A stretch of 64,000 bases of DNA from Brachionus plicatilis (GCA_010279815.1 QEOQ01000470.1:36710-100709), one strand, 5' to 3'. Counted from the stretch's first letter, positions 13,201-23,386 are shown. The notes: generated from the letters alone by a model not told the origin. Made by a program: numbers and translations.

Positions 13201-16200
13201 TATTAACTTAATTTTTCAATTAAATTTTTGATTTAATCCTTATCCATCAAAGAAATAACAAGCAAGGTTAAAGATTAGAATAGGTCAATTTTAACCCATG
13301 CATGAATTTTGCATTTATTGCATTTAATACATAAGAGAGCATTAATAAAATTGCTTAAACGGACGACGGAGACGGATTAGGGTTAAAATCAAGGGGCGTG
13401 GTAAGTTCATGCAAACAATTACATGTTTTTCATATTTTGAAAAAAAGAAAGAAATTTTAGCCAATTAAAAGAATGAGTTGTAAAAATACGTTAATTTTTA
13501 CTTTGATATTATAGATTCAGATCGATATTTAATTCAGGACAAGTTTGTTTTTATTTTTTAATTATTTTGGCTAAAATGAAAAATAGATCAAAAATAGAGC
13601 CGTGTTCTAGATATTAGTAGATGTTCCAAACCTTTTTAATGCTTTTCAATTTTTTTTAGATATCCGAGTGTATTCAAAGCCTGATTTCTTCACTAATAAT
13701 AAGCAGAATTAACAACTAAAATCAGTAAATTAATTGGTTAAATACACAATTATCATACTTTAATTGATTATCTAGATTTTTAGATTTTCACAAAATAGGC
13801 TTATAGCCCAAAGCACTCGATAGTTTAGCAATTTAGTCACCATTTAACCATTATCTATTAGCGCGGGAATAGACACTTGGTATTTTAAAAAAACATTAGT
13901 ATTTGAAAATAATATTTTATTATTACTCAACAATAACCTATAATTTACTTTGAATTAATTAAATATTTTCATCTTTTTCTAAAAATTTATTTTCTATTTT
14001 TTGTTTTTTATTTTATGCAACGCCAGAATGGGCGTAAATTGAATCAAATAAACAGAAAACTACAAGAATGAAATTAAAAAAAAGAAATTTATCCTAATTT
14101 ATCTTTAAAAAGTCCCTGAATATAAATAAAAAATAAATAATATTTTATACAAAACCCTTTATAAAATGTTCATAAAAATCTTAAAAGGTACCTTCAATAA
14201 AAAAATTGAAAAAAAATAAAAATTTTTACATGATGATTTATAGATGATTTTTTAATGATTCTTTAATGAAATCTTAATGAAATTGAGTCCAATATCTTTA
14301 AAGAATCATTACAAATTTTCCTCATGAAATCTTTAAAGAATCATTAAATTTGGGTTGACTGGGTTGCTAAAATTTAGTGTCCAAGGAAACAAAATTTTTT
14401 CCATAAATGCCTAAAGAGTTTTCTAGACTCCTTTATCGCCTAAAATCACCTAAAAAATAATTTTTTTCTTGACAATTGTTAAATATTTATTTTGTTTCCT
14501 CCAAATTCAAATGGAAAAAAAATTCAAAAATAAATTCTAATTTATTATTTTTTAAACTTAAAAAACTATTAACTATTTCATATTTAAAAGAGATAATTTA
14601 TTGATAAATTTTCTTCTGGCTAATAATACTACATGACAAACTAAATAATTAAAACTTGATAAAAAAATTGAATAAATCTTAAAATATCTTAAAATATTAT
14701 TCAAAAGTAAATGGAACAAAGTTTCCTTTGGCCTTATTATTTCTGAATAACTTTTGCAAACTGTCATTTAATAACATATTTTTACATATTTGTATTTATA
14801 AAAGAGTTTAAAAAAATAGAGTAAAAAAACCTACTTATTTTGAAATTCGGTAAGCTCAGTTACAATTTTATCAATGTTAACATCTGTCCAAAGTATTTCA
14901 TAATAACCATTCACAGTATCAATAACATTATTGTACAGACCATAGAGTTTTTGCAACAGATTGAGTTCTTTGCGGATTTGCACTAAATCAGGGTATTCGG
15001 TCACCGGCAGACCGAACAGCTCCTCTCCACCTGAATAAGTGGTAAATTTTCTTTGCAGAGTATCAAATTGATTTTGAAAAATAAACAAGCGATCTGACGC
15101 TTCACGGGGCGCCACACCAGGCACCATGGGACCATTCTTTTTGTAATCAAAAGCATAATTGCTCACATCTTTGACAAACTCTTTGACATTATTTTTAAGC
15201 GACTCTTTGTAAAGCGGCTGAATTTCTAGCAAATTGCCCGATGTCTGACTTGCCATCTGAAGAAGCTTTTGCCAACTGTACCTGAGAGTGTCACATTTTT
15301 CTATCTCTTCACGAGCCACTTGTATTTCGTGCTTCTGGAGCATAGCATAGCTTTCCTCAATGGGCATGATTATCATGTCAATTCTGATCTCATTTTCCCT
15401 CAGGTCTTTTAGGGCGGCCATGGCCGACCGAATGTCGTCCAAGTCTTTAATTTCGCGCTGCAGCTTTTTGACCACATCTTCAATAAAGACCATTATCTCA
15501 TTTATTTCCTTCTTGTATCTCTGATTGCAGGCTTGGCCATAGCTGGTCTTCCAAAGTTGAATTTCGTTTGTGAGACCAAGCTTGAGCTTTTCGGTGAGCA
15601 GCGCAATCGGTCCCACCGACACATACTCATCGTAGGCGTTTATTTCGCCAATTAGCCTCTCAAAGCTTTTTATTTTGTTCTCAAACTCGCTAACCTTGGG
15701 CTCCATGACAAGAAATTCCTTGATGTCTTGTTCGCGCTCTTTCTCCCAAATAAACTGATAGCCCTTGAATTTTTCCAGAGCAGTGGACACTTCTTTTTTG
15801 TTGGAAGAAATGCAAGTAAACAGCAACGAGATCATTTTGGCTACTTCCTTATTTTCCAACACTGACTTGTGGTAGTTTTTCTGCAAATGCAGACTGGTCA
15901 ACTGGTCGTCCGACTCCGAATTTTCTCCATGCTCAATCTCTTTGGAAACTTTTATGTTAAATTGTTCCGCTTGTTTCTTGCCCTTGGACCATTGACTGAT
16001 ATTTTTGGACACATTTATGATGGTCTGGACACACTTGTTTAGACTTTGCTGAATTTCGTCCAGACTTGGCTGCATGGTAATTGTGGGAATGGCGAGCACA
16101 GCATAGCTTTTGTACACGGGAATTTCTCTTTTTTGCTTTTCTTTGCTCTCGTTGTAGGTGACAGAAAAATGCGATGCTGAAATTCTTTTCCTCAGCCGTT

Positions 16201-19200
16201 CCAGAGTGGAACGAACTAGCTTGATGATGGCATCTAGATTCCGGTGGTTAAAATAGTTGAAGAGCTCAAAAGCGGCCTCTTGCATCGATTGCCAGGCGTC
16301 GCGTTTTCTCCTCATTGCCAAATTGGCTTTGGATGCCGATTTGATGGAGCCTTCCAATCGGCCAGAATTGGAGTTTTTGACTGCTTCGTCATGCTCTTCA
16401 TTGTCGTCCTGGTCGAGCACCTTCTCCAGCTGTGTCTTGTAGTCCGGGTACAAAAGCTCGATCAGCTCCTCTGTGGCCTCCTCAATATTGTGTGATTTTG
16501 TCTGCAAGGCAGCGGCGCCTATTTCACATAGCTCTTCAGTTCTGTGCACAAATTCCTCAATTGAAATTGGTTCTTCATCAGGTATTTCGCATAGAGGTGT
16601 ATTGGACATGTCTGTGAGAATAGCCTCGATTCGGTACGCTACCAAATCGTTGGCCCTGCTCAGAATTAGATCAAAATTGTGCAGTGCCTGTTCAACATGG
16701 TCGCAAAATTCGTCAATGTTGGGCGAGACCCATGTCATGCTAATGCAGCCAGGACCAAAAACCTGGTCCAATTTGGCCAGTCTTGGCGCCATCAGATGCT
16801 CAAATGAAGACGGAATCGAGTTTCGAATTCGATTATTTTCATCGATTAAAAATTTTAATCTGTCATAGTGCTGCTTGAAAACTTCTTGTCTGACAACTAA
16901 ATGTTCGGCCTCTTGTGGAATGTCCAAGTCCAATCGCTTCATGCATTCTGTTTCCCGAATCAGGGTCATTATTTCCGGGTCAAAATTGACAAAGTACTCG
17001 TTGGCCTCTGGCTCTTTGACCAACAAGGAAGCATGAATTCCTGTTATTATCAATTCAATTTGTCGGAGCCATGTCCTGTGGAACAACACCTCGTACTCTA
17101 CCAACACTGCTGACAATTGATTGTAGTTTTTGATTATCTTTTTTGCCTCTGGCAACTGCAAAATTGTCTTGTTGGACTCAAAGACCGACATTGGATGGCT
17201 GATGCGCCGGTACAGTTGTCGAACCCAGAGGATTTTTCCAGCGATTGGAGGCAAATCGCGAGCAATTGGAGGCTGTTGTCTCGATTTTTGATAGATTTTG
17301 GACACTGTTTCAATGTCTTTTCCGTAATGGGACAAAATGCGAACATACTTGTCTTGTATTCCCAAGTTGGGCAAGTCTAGTTTTTCAAATCGTTTTATCA
17401 TCTGTAGAGCTCGTTGGGTATTGTGAATTCTATCGAACTGATTGTCGATGAAAAGCACTATTGAGTTCTTTAAAATATTTAATTTTTTTATTTTATTTTT
17501 TTTAATAGTTAAATTAGTGCTCAAGTAATGTTTGGTTTTTGCCAAATTTATGCTTTTATGAATAAAAAAATTGTCTAGTTTTTATTTTTATTTATTTTTA
17601 GCTAGTGTGGGAAATTCAGAACTTCCAAGCTTTATAAATAGTGTTGATTTACGTAAATTTTCCAAATTTTACTTCTTTTTTCGTAAATTTTAAAAGGGCC
17701 AAAAAATAGTCTCTTTTTGGCGCTTTTTTGAATTTTTTAGATTTTTTATTTTTAAAGCTTTTTTAATAAAAAAAAATACGTAAATTTTTCGTAAATTTAC
17801 ACTTTTTTACTGTAAAAAAAAGGAAAAAACAAAAGAACCTTAAAATTCACTAAGATTCAAGGTAAAATTTTATAATATTTTTTAGTTTTTTAATAAAATT
17901 TATTATTTAAAAAAGGTAATGGGCTTAGTTTTTTGGTAGAAGCTAATTATATTTTATAGTATCTAATTTTTACTAGATAAAAATATTGTAGATAATTATT
18001 TTTCTCAGTAGCAAAATAAATTGATTAACAGATAAATGTTTTCTTCAGTAGATAAATATTGTCAATTAATAGATAACATTTAATTTAATTACAGGAAAAT
18101 TTTCTGAACCTGTTCCTCTAAGTATAACTGATCAAGTAGCTTGACAAATAGATTTCTGGTAATCTTATGTAAATTTACGTAAAAATTAATAAAAATGAAA
18201 AGACCAAAAAAAAGCTCAATTTTTTGAATTTTTATTATTTTCTAATAAATTTTGAATAAAGTAGTTCCTAATTATTTATTTATATTTTACGAAAAGTTGC
18301 TTTTTTTTACTATTATTTACTAATTTTTACGTAAACTTAAGTTTTAAAAAATTAACTTTTGGTAAAATATAAACAAATTAATAGGAACTACTTTTTTCAA
18401 AATTTATTAGAAAATAATAAAAAATTCAAAAAATTTAGCTCTTTTTTGCTCTTTTCATTTATACTAATTTTTACGTATAATTATCAAAAATCCACTTTTC
18501 AAATCGGCACTGTATCTTTGATTTTGGTTATTTTTTTTTTAAATGTGATTTAATTAGCTGCTACCAAAAAATATTTTCAAAGGTAATTCCTTTTTTTATA
18601 GAAAACAAAATAGATTGGTCTGATCGTTGAGTTGTTCTTCAATTTAAAAACTAATACACTAATACAATTTTAGTGAGTTACGAGTTTAGTTTACATTTTT
18701 TATTTTTTCTACCATTTATTATTCTAAAATCAAGTGAAATTACTTTATTAAATTTAAAGTCTAATTTTAAAAATAACTTTTAACGTTTTACGCTGTTTTT
18801 TTATTCATTTTTTAAAAGCTAGATATCTTGACTTTTCGTACTAAAATATTAAACAATTTTTAAATTTGTAAAATAATTTAAGAAGCATTATAAATGTTTA
18901 TAGAAAATACTTTCTGACTGATAAGATTATACAATCAAATTTTTCTAACTGTCTAAAATAGGTTCTTTACTTTTTCAATCGTATTTTATTTAAAGCTTTC
19001 TTCAAATTTTCAAATGGTAAAATCATGTGAAATTTCTAAAAAAATTTACGTAATATTTTTTTAGAAAAAAGCTTATTAAGTCTATAAACTTCAAAGAAAA
19101 GCTTTCCAGACTGACTGAGTTTGAACCGTCATAACTTCCCCAATTTAAATGCAAATTCAAATAGGAAAACAAATTCGAAATCCATAGAGTCAATTTGTAA

Positions 19201-22200
19201 TATGTGTCATTTTATAAAATGACTTGGCAAATGATGAAATTTCCAAAAAAACTAATTGTATGTTCACATAAGACAGTCCTAGTGATTTATTTTGGCATGG
19301 TTAGGAATTTCTAAATTGCTCTTTTGAGGTCCAGCCAGTGTGAACTACAAGATGCTCTTTTCGAAAAGCTTTTTCAATAAAAAAATTTGATTAATTAAAT
19401 AATTAATGAATTTTTTTGTTTAATTTTTGTAAAATTTAAATTTTTAGAAATTTTTGTATTTTTATATAGGAAAAAATTAGAGTTTGCTAATTAGTTTTTG
19501 GTAAAAATATTAAAAATTAGGTATCTTGATTTTTTTTAATTTTTAAAATGTCTGGTCAAAGAAAAAGAAATCGTGTGAAGAAGATTTTTGGTGAATATTA
19601 AAAGGGAAGTATACGAGAATGGCTGGGAAGCGAAAACACTTCATCAATAGAGGCTCAGGATACTAAAATGTCTTCGTGAAATCAGACTAACATCAATACG
19701 GACCCTAATGGAAGGTGTTAAAAGTCGGATTGACAAAATTGGAAGAAATGAAATAATAGAAAAAGTTTATAAATAAACTTTTGAAAAAATTTCGAAAACT
19801 TTGTCTTTATCTGTTATTATTATTGTTTTGGAACTGTGAATTTTAGAATAAAAATTTTAAAAAAAAAATATTTTCTTTAAAGACTAAAATTGATCTAATT
19901 TTAGCATTTAATGGATCGTCTTAATCTTTTTAAGTAATTTTTTTGACTTAACTTAAGATTTGAATAAAATTTTGAATAACCAAATCTTTTAATAATTAAT
20001 CCTTTAATAATTGATTCTTTTTAATTTTTAAAATGTCTACATGTAATGTGTATATTTCATACTTTTAAATGTATTTTCTCCTGATAGTGTATTTAGGTGA
20101 CAAATGGATTTATTGGCAAATATAAATTACAGAAGCAATTTTTGTCTCTTAGGAAAAGGCCTTAAATTTTTTTCCATTTTTATGTTCACAATGCCATTCA
20201 GTTCAACAATTATAATTTCTGAAAAAAATTCTTAAAAATTTTTAATTTTCTATTTTAATTTGCCCAATTTTACTTAAAATTAACGTAAATTATGGTAAAC
20301 GCCAAATATTAGAGCTAAAACAAAAAACCATTAATTACATGAAGATCCTGGATAGCCTTTTTAAAGTCGTCATAATCATTGTCAAAATCAGTTTTTCTCT
20401 GATCCAAAAAATCATAGTTTTTCTTCTTGAAAACAGACAAGATGCCATTGAATTTTGAAGACAACAATTCCATGCCTTCGATTTTGGTGTCTGCGAGCTT
20501 TGAATAAATCGAAATGGTGTTAAAAATGTCAATTATTTTCTGGCATCGTTTGGTGAAAGTGTCAAATTTTCCAAAAATGTACATCACAGAAAAATCGAAA
20601 GGACGTTCGTCCGGCATCTTTGACAGCTTTTCCTTGGTCCGCTGAAAGCAATTCTGGTACTCGTGGTTCAATCGAATGCAATCATTCAATTTTGCGATCA
20701 GCTCGCCTTGATTCTGGTTCCAAATAGTCTGCGTGCCTTTATCGCTCACATACGACTTGCAGGCGGTTATCATCTGATTAGTTACCTTTAGAAACAACGA
20801 AGTCATTCTTTCCGATGTGTTGTAGTACCTTGATATAGAGTGGATCATGCGAATTGCATTTATCAGACCTGGTATATCACTAAGCATTGACACGGGATCC
20901 GAATTGTAAAGCGGATCACAGAACTTCTCCAGAGTATACAAATATTTAACATTGTCTCTGGCCTCATTAGCCGAGTTGGTAATTCTAGTGTCCAAATCGC
21001 GCCACTTGACTAGCAATCTTGACTTGGCCGACTGCAGGACTCCCAGAGCCGCTTTCACATCCGACTCCTTGATTTGGTCCAGCAGATAATTAAACTTGCT
21101 AGTTCTTTTTTTCCAGTATTCTAATTCTGCCCGCGGACCAATGTTGTCCGCTTCTTGTCTAATCTGTTCACTCTCTGCCAGAACCAACTCAATTTGCTTC
21201 ATCCAAACTCTGACTACTTCTTCTATGCTATTGAGAGACTCTGTGTTATTGGCCACACTGATGTAATCAGCACTTGTCTGAATTTGGCTCAGGTCGTACT
21301 TTTCGCATGGTTTAAGCACAACACGGTCATCTATGGACTCTTGGGCTCCGTTCAAAATTGCGATAAAGGTGTTGATCTTGCTCAAAAAGTCAACTTTTGC
21401 CATCTGACCATCTTTGCCTGCCAGTTTTCCCCATCCTGAGTCGCCCATGTTCGAAAGAACTGGCAAAAACAAGGCTGAAAATTGTCTGCTTATGGCCTGT
21501 AAGATGCTTTCATTCTGGCAGTCGTATGAGCCAAAGCACACTTCTTGGGAAATGTTGGCCGATGTGATTGCTGTTGAAGTTGAATTGCGGATAAAAAAAA
21601 TGCACACACCTTTGAGTGAAAGACTCGAGCTGTCAACTATTTGAACTTTTGCTCTGGCAGACTTCATTTTGGTGACCACATCGTCACCAAAATAGAAAAT
21701 TAGATGTTTCCGGCCATTTTCGGCAAAGAACTTTTCCATCAGATCAAGCTTAAGGAAAATGAGGAATATGAAAAAAAATTGAAAAAAGTTATCTGATGTA
21801 GCATGAATTCGAATCTTTTGAATTTTTTTTTTTAAGGAACAAAATATTCCACTTTCTTCAACTAACTTTGTTGTCTGAGAAAAGTTTGGAGAAAAAATTT
21901 CAGAATGATCCTGCTAAGATAGTTATGGCTCACACTTTAATTTTGAATTTTTAAAATTTTAAACTTGTTATTGACAAAAAAAATTTTTTGTTTTTTTTTT
22001 TTTCAGATTAATTTCCTTAAATTACATATGTTTGTCAAGTTTTACTAAATTTTATTATTTATTTTATTTATTAAATTGAATTTACCTCCTTTTAAGGAGA
22101 AGTAAATTTAAAAGTTCCAAAAAAAAGAAAATGTGAGAAAAAAAAATACAAAAATATAAAAAAGCATCTTTAGATTATTGAATAAAACACATTTGATTAT

Positions 22201-22938
22201 AGTCTAGGCCAAAAGATATTTACAAAAAATAAATTTTTCGCGTTTCCTTTAAACTTTTTTAATGATCTTCTACAAGACCTAATTCAATAATTTAGTTTTT
22301 TTTTTTTTGGTATCAAAATATAGGTAATTGAATTTTCTAATATATTATCCAGACCCCTTTTTAAATTTTTCTTTTCTAAGTAAACAAACGAAATAATGAT
22401 TTTTTGATGGACTATTCAAAAAAAGAATAAAATTTTTCTGTCGATAACGAGTTTAAAATTTTAAAAATTCAAAATTAAGGGGGCATTAACTGAAAGCCAT
22501 AACCATTTTTCTTTTAGCTTTTCTCAGACAACAAAGCTAGCTGAAGAACGTGGTATATTTTTTTCCTTAAAAAAAAAAAATTTATTAAATTTGAATTCTT
22601 GCTAAATTGGCTTTTAATCAAATAAAATTTATTACTTGACTTCCTTCGATTGCCGAGTCTTCTACTTCATTTTTTTCCAAGCTGAGTCGGTCACTGACGA
22701 TTTGAAAAATGTGGTAATGTCTATCGTCCAAAAGTGAACGCTTGGCATCTCTTTCTTCTTTTAGTTTAGCCTTTTTAAAGCAAAAATTAATTTTATTTAA
22801 GTTTAAAATTTTTTTTAAAAAAGGAATTTTCTTTTGTACTCTTATTTTCTGACGCTTGCACCTAGCGCTTATTTCTCTTACAGCTGAACGAAATATTTCT
22901 ATGGCTGAACTAGGATTTATCAAATCTTCTCTGTCCAT
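1..22938 (-). CDS. DNAH5/DNAH8: Axonemal outer-arm dynein heavy chain, DNAH5/DNAH8 class (C-terminal part outside window)
   Basis: This is the force-generating ATPase of the ciliary outer dynein arm. Eleven exons were placed: 22938-22840, 22770-22636, 21748-20339, 17467-14835, 10482-6501, 3136-2973, 2891-2769, 2242-2173, 2116-1863, 1623-1305 and 1247-1. Every junction has GT...AG ends and the phases close exactly, giving about 3,478 residues. Vertebrate DNAH5 is about 4,600 residues, so the end of the stalk, AAA5-AAA6 and the C-terminal domain continue past base 1. Domain order is N-terminal tail (exons 1-4), linker (end of exon 4 and exon 5), AAA1-AAA3 (exon 5), AAA4 (exons 9-10) and stalk coiled coil (exon 11). 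All four P-loops are intact. Family-diagnostic stretches include [31 protein letters not shown] and [16 protein letters not shown]. The start at 22938 is the simplest choice. An ATG ORF at 23111-23031 could be an earlier exon, but its good donor (phase 0) does not match the phase needed at the next acceptor. Confidence 0.93.
1305..2116 (-). CDS. Dynein exons 9-10: AAA4
   Basis: Exon 9 (2116-1863) carries the AAA4 Walker [10 protein letters not shown] at about residue 2,929 within the conserved RTPRGNALL context. Exon 10 (1623-1305) carries [12 protein letters not shown], the Walker B region [20 protein letters not shown] and the end LHVVLCFSP before gtaaat. The intron between them is 239 bases. 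AAA4 is a regulatory nucleotide-binding site in dyneins, and its P-loop is intact here. Confidence 0.93.
2173..3136 (-). CDS. Dynein exons 6-8: AAA3-AAA4 connector
   Basis: Three short exons link AAA3 to AAA4: 3136-2973 ([20 protein letters not shown], then [12 protein letters not shown]), 2891-2769 ([12 protein letters not shown] to YFVDFM) and 2242-2173 ([16 protein letters not shown] to KIYEP). They were too short to stand out as ORFs and were recovered by splice-site reading. Phases are 0/2, 2/2 and 2/0. The acidic insert with PKIYEP is characteristic of the DNAH5/8 class. Confidence 0.88.
2562..2610. repeat. Intronic imperfect hairpin
   Basis: The run starting ACTATCGGGGC and ending CTCTCGATAGT can fold on itself with about 19-base imperfect arms (ACTATCG/CGATAGT outside, ATCG/CGAT and GGG/CCT inside) and a loop of roughly ten bases. 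It lies in the dynein intron between exons 7 and 8 and is clearly richer in GC than the sequence around it. No known small RNA is recognised. Confidence 0.4.
5042..5394. repeat. Foldback (inverted-repeat) element, ~350 bp
   Basis: The left half (GGTTTTGTAAAATTCAG, AAAAAGAACAG, AATTCTGTAAATGCA, CAAAGTTGCATCAA) recurs as reverse complement in the right half (TTGATGCAACTTTG, TGCATTCACAGAATT, CTGTTCTTTT, CTTCACAAAACC). The arms are imperfect and each about 150 bp, with a short centre near 5200-5240. It is probably a MITE or foldback transposon. Target-site duplication was not resolved. Confidence 0.6.
5753..6396 (+). mobile_element. piggyBac-like nonautonomous element with TTAA target duplication
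   Basis: The element begins and ends with a perfect 15-bp inverted repeat, CACTAGAAGCACCAA (5757-5771) and its complement (6378-6392). It is flanked on both sides by TTAA (5753-5756 and 6393-6396), the exact target duplication of piggyBac transposons. Inside each end is a second copy of the same terminus (5938-5950 and 6353-6365) abutting a perfect palindrome, ACGAGTCA-AA-TGACTCGT (5951-5968 and 6334-6351). An imperfect palindrome copy follows the outer left end (5771-5788). The duplicated ends suggest a nested insertion or end duplication. It sits in a dynein intron and encodes only a short cysteine-rich ORF. Confidence 0.82.
6024..6215 (+). CDS. Stand-alone cysteine-rich domain resembling the piggyBac transposase C-terminus
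   Basis: This 63-codon ORF inside the TTAA-flanked element has a basic N-terminal stretch ([13 protein letters not shown]) followed by nine cysteines within about 40 residues, including [17 protein letters not shown] and ending CVCKEC. The spacing matches the zinc-binding cysteine-rich domain at the C-terminus of piggyBac transposases (pattern K-A-N-x2-C-x2-C-K-K-x2-C). The DDD catalytic domain is absent. The reading frame is intact despite the AT-rich, decaying surroundings. It could be a remnant exon of a full element or an expressed DNA-binding mini-protein; expression is not shown by the sequence. Confidence 0.55.
   Translation: MNMARKRVLSQDNQENLSPKRVSCQVRLCNNYKANNVCSKCKKAVCGFCTKENECVCKECEGS
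6501..10482 (-). CDS. Dynein exon 5: linker plus AAA1-AAA3 motor core
   Basis: This single uninterrupted exon of 3,982 bases is also the most GC-rich stretch of the window. The linker starts [17 protein letters not shown]1 has Walker A GPAGTGKT at 8874-8897 (about residue 1,954) and Walker B CFDEFNRI, the main catalytic ATPase site. AAA2 has GPAGAGKT near 8030-8053 (about residue 2,235). AAA3 has GEQGTAKT near 7050-7071 (about residue 2,562) with Walker B FIDDINMP. The exon ends at LWQLTK before gtaagt. The absence of introns here contrasts with the six smaller exons that follow it and may reflect intron loss. Confidence 0.95.
10926..11100 (+). mobile_element. Possible LTR remnant with primer-binding-like site
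   Basis: The stretch contains a TATA-like GGTATAAATAAG (about 10970), a polyadenylation-like AATAAAGC (about 11020) and then TTGTTGCAGCGATAAA (about 11071), which loosely resembles a retroviral-type primer-binding site. It is followed by about 600 bases of more complex sequence with many stops. This order (promoter, poly-A signal, primer site, decayed body) suggests the 5' end of a dead LTR retrotransposon, but no protein motif confirms it. Confidence 0.28.
12227..14363. mobile_element. 2.1-kb nonautonomous DNA-transposon-like element with 15-bp TIRs
   Basis: Perfect inverted termini, CCCAGTCAACCCAAA (12227-12241) and TTTGGGTTGACTGGG (14349-14363), bound the element. The left subterminal region (12245-12570) is built of repeated ATCATTA(T/C)AAAATCAT and GAAATTTTCCTTAGAAA blocks. 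Related ATTCTTTAA(A)GAATCATTA motifs recur before the right end (14240-14347). Such subterminal repeats usually bind a transposase. No ORF survives inside and no clear target duplication is visible. Superfamily is not assigned. Confidence 0.65.
14835..17467 (-). CDS. Dynein exon 4: tail and linker start
   Basis: This exon of 2,633 bases (about 878 codons) has no stop. The acceptor is tattttaaag and the donor gtaggt splits codon AA|A. It encodes the second half of DHC_N1 ([35 protein letters not shown]) and runs into the linker (ends [10 protein letters not shown]). An acidic patch ([10 protein letters not shown]) followed by a short basic region sits mid-exon and looks like a surface loop. 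Sequence further upstream in the same frame (up to 17545) is intron read-through. Confidence 0.92.
18174..18478. repeat. Near-perfect foldback, 126-bp arms and 53-bp loop
   Basis: The left arm (18174-18299) reads TTTACGTAAAAATTAATAAA and onward; the right arm (18353-18478) is its reverse complement with few mismatches, for example TATATTTTAC(G)AAAAGTT against AACTTTTGGTAAAATATA. A terminus ending CAAATCGGCACTGT follows (about 18500-18513) and matches the end of the larger foldback at 38350-38985, so both belong to one family. As part of a dynein intron it would be transcribed as a long hairpin. Confidence 0.75.
19548..19790 (+). pseudogene. Decayed coding-like fragment, unassigned
   Basis: The sequence is less AT-biased than its surroundings and opens ATG TCT GGT CAA AGA AAA AGA ([17 protein letters not shown]) before a stop. 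It continues in frame as [20 protein letters not shown] with further stops. It resembles a decayed transposon or retrocopy fragment, but the family is not recognised. Confidence 0.25.
20339..21748 (-). CDS. Dynein exon 3: tail domain (DHC_N1)
   Basis: This exon of 470 codons is open throughout and phase 0 at both ends (acceptor cttaag, donor gtaatt). It encodes the tail that assembles with intermediate chains and the neighbouring heavy chains. Recognisable family motifs include [40 protein letters not shown] and [13 protein letters not shown]. The exon ends at residues QDLH, exactly where exon 4 resumes with NSIVLFID. Confidence 0.92.
21799..22604. mobile_element. ~800-bp foldback element with ~165-bp arms
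   Basis: The left arm (21799-21975, starting TAGCATGAATTC) and right arm (22440-22604, ending GAATTCTTGCTA) are reverse complements with scattered differences. Shared blocks include CTTTGTTGTCTGAGAAAAG and TTTTGAATTTTTAAAATTTT. The element fills nearly the whole intron between dynein exons 2 and 3 (21749-22635). The middle is AT-rich and has no ORF. Confidence 0.72.
22636..22938 (-). CDS. Dynein exons 1-2: N-terminus
   Basis: Exon 1 (22938-22840, 33 codons) starts at ATG with [11 protein letters not shown] and ends at AGA before gtacaa. Exon 2 (22770-22636, 45 codons) begins [11 protein letters not shown] and reads [13 protein letters not shown], which matches the extreme N-terminal helix region of DNAH5/8 proteins. 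Both junctions are phase 0. The intron between them is 69 bases. The true start is less certain than the rest of the gene. Confidence 0.75.
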
Positions 22939-23030
22939 TGTTGAATAAGAGAAATAAAAAAAAATTCCTTTTTGGTATAAGTTTTTTTTGAGCTAAGGGT
23001 TCGTGACAAAATCCAATCTCTAGACATTAC

Positions 23031-23111
23031 TTGTTTTTCCTTTATATTTTCGCTTGGAACAATTCCGAGTCGCGTTTTAGCAGCGTTTTGATTGTTCCCT
23101 TGTGAGGACAT
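23031..23111 (-). CDS. Possible upstream dynein first exon
   Basis: ATG at 23111 opens a short, normally composed coding-like run (MSSQGNNQNAAKTRLGIVPS, then ENIKEKQ) that ends at a good donor, CAA|gtaatg. Its location just upstream of the dynein N-terminus suggests a first exon. However, the phase 0 donor does not fit the acceptor ggacag at the start of the next reading frame, which needs two leading bases. It may use a weaker donor (gtctag), be an alternative leader, or be chance. Confidence 0.35.
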
Positions 23112-23372
23112 TTTGTTTTGTGATTTTTTTTGAATTTCGTATCACACAATTTTAAATTCTTGTTTTCTAAAATTTACTAAGATTTTGTAAGAGTTAAATG
23201 TCTCTACTGAAAATTTTTTTTAATTAAATTGTGCGAAAATAGGCCTTTGACGAGGTTTTGAAAAAAAAAAAAAAACAATTCATTAAATTTTTAAAATAAA
23301 TAAACATTATTAATTTTATTTTATTTTTCATAAATGGAATGGACTATTGGAATTTTCTGCGAAATTGTTTCT

Positions 23373-23386
23373 GTCTCTATGACAAC
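23373..23386. promoter_or_regulatory. RFX X-box upstream of dynein heavy chain
   Basis: GTCTCTATGACAAC matches the RFX/DAF-19 X-box consensus GTHNYYATRRNAAC at all positions. It lies 262 bases upstream of the ATG at 23111 and 435 upstream of the ATG at 22938. X-boxes in this range mark ciliary genes controlled by RFX transcription factors, and axonemal dyneins are typical targets. Confidence 0.65.

Larger units (their letters stand above)
10483..14834. other. Dynein intron 4 (4.35 kb)
   Basis: No coding exon is missing here: exon 4 ends EFQNK and exon 5 continues CRRLPKALK. The intron holds an LTR-like segment near 10926-11100 followed by a degenerate coding-like tract to about 11700, and a 2.1-kb element with perfect terminal inverted repeats at 12227-14363. 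The remainder is AT-rich low complexity, including a GTAAATTT-type stretch (10660-10900) similar to the foldback family seen at 17.6-18.5 kb and 38.4-39.0 kb. Confidence 0.7.
17468..20338. other. Dynein intron 3 (2.9 kb)
   Basis: The intron contains a TACGTAAA-rich foldback element (17640-18510, core hairpin 18174-18478) and a short coding-like remnant near 19548-19780. The rest is AT-rich low complexity. Exon 3 (QDLH) and exon 4 (NSIVLFID) join without a gap in the alignment to the family, so no exon is hidden here. Confidence 0.7.

Noticed and set aside
13370..13395. TTAGGGTTAA resembling telomeric repeat
   Set aside because: Single occurrence inside a transposon-like element; not a repeat array.
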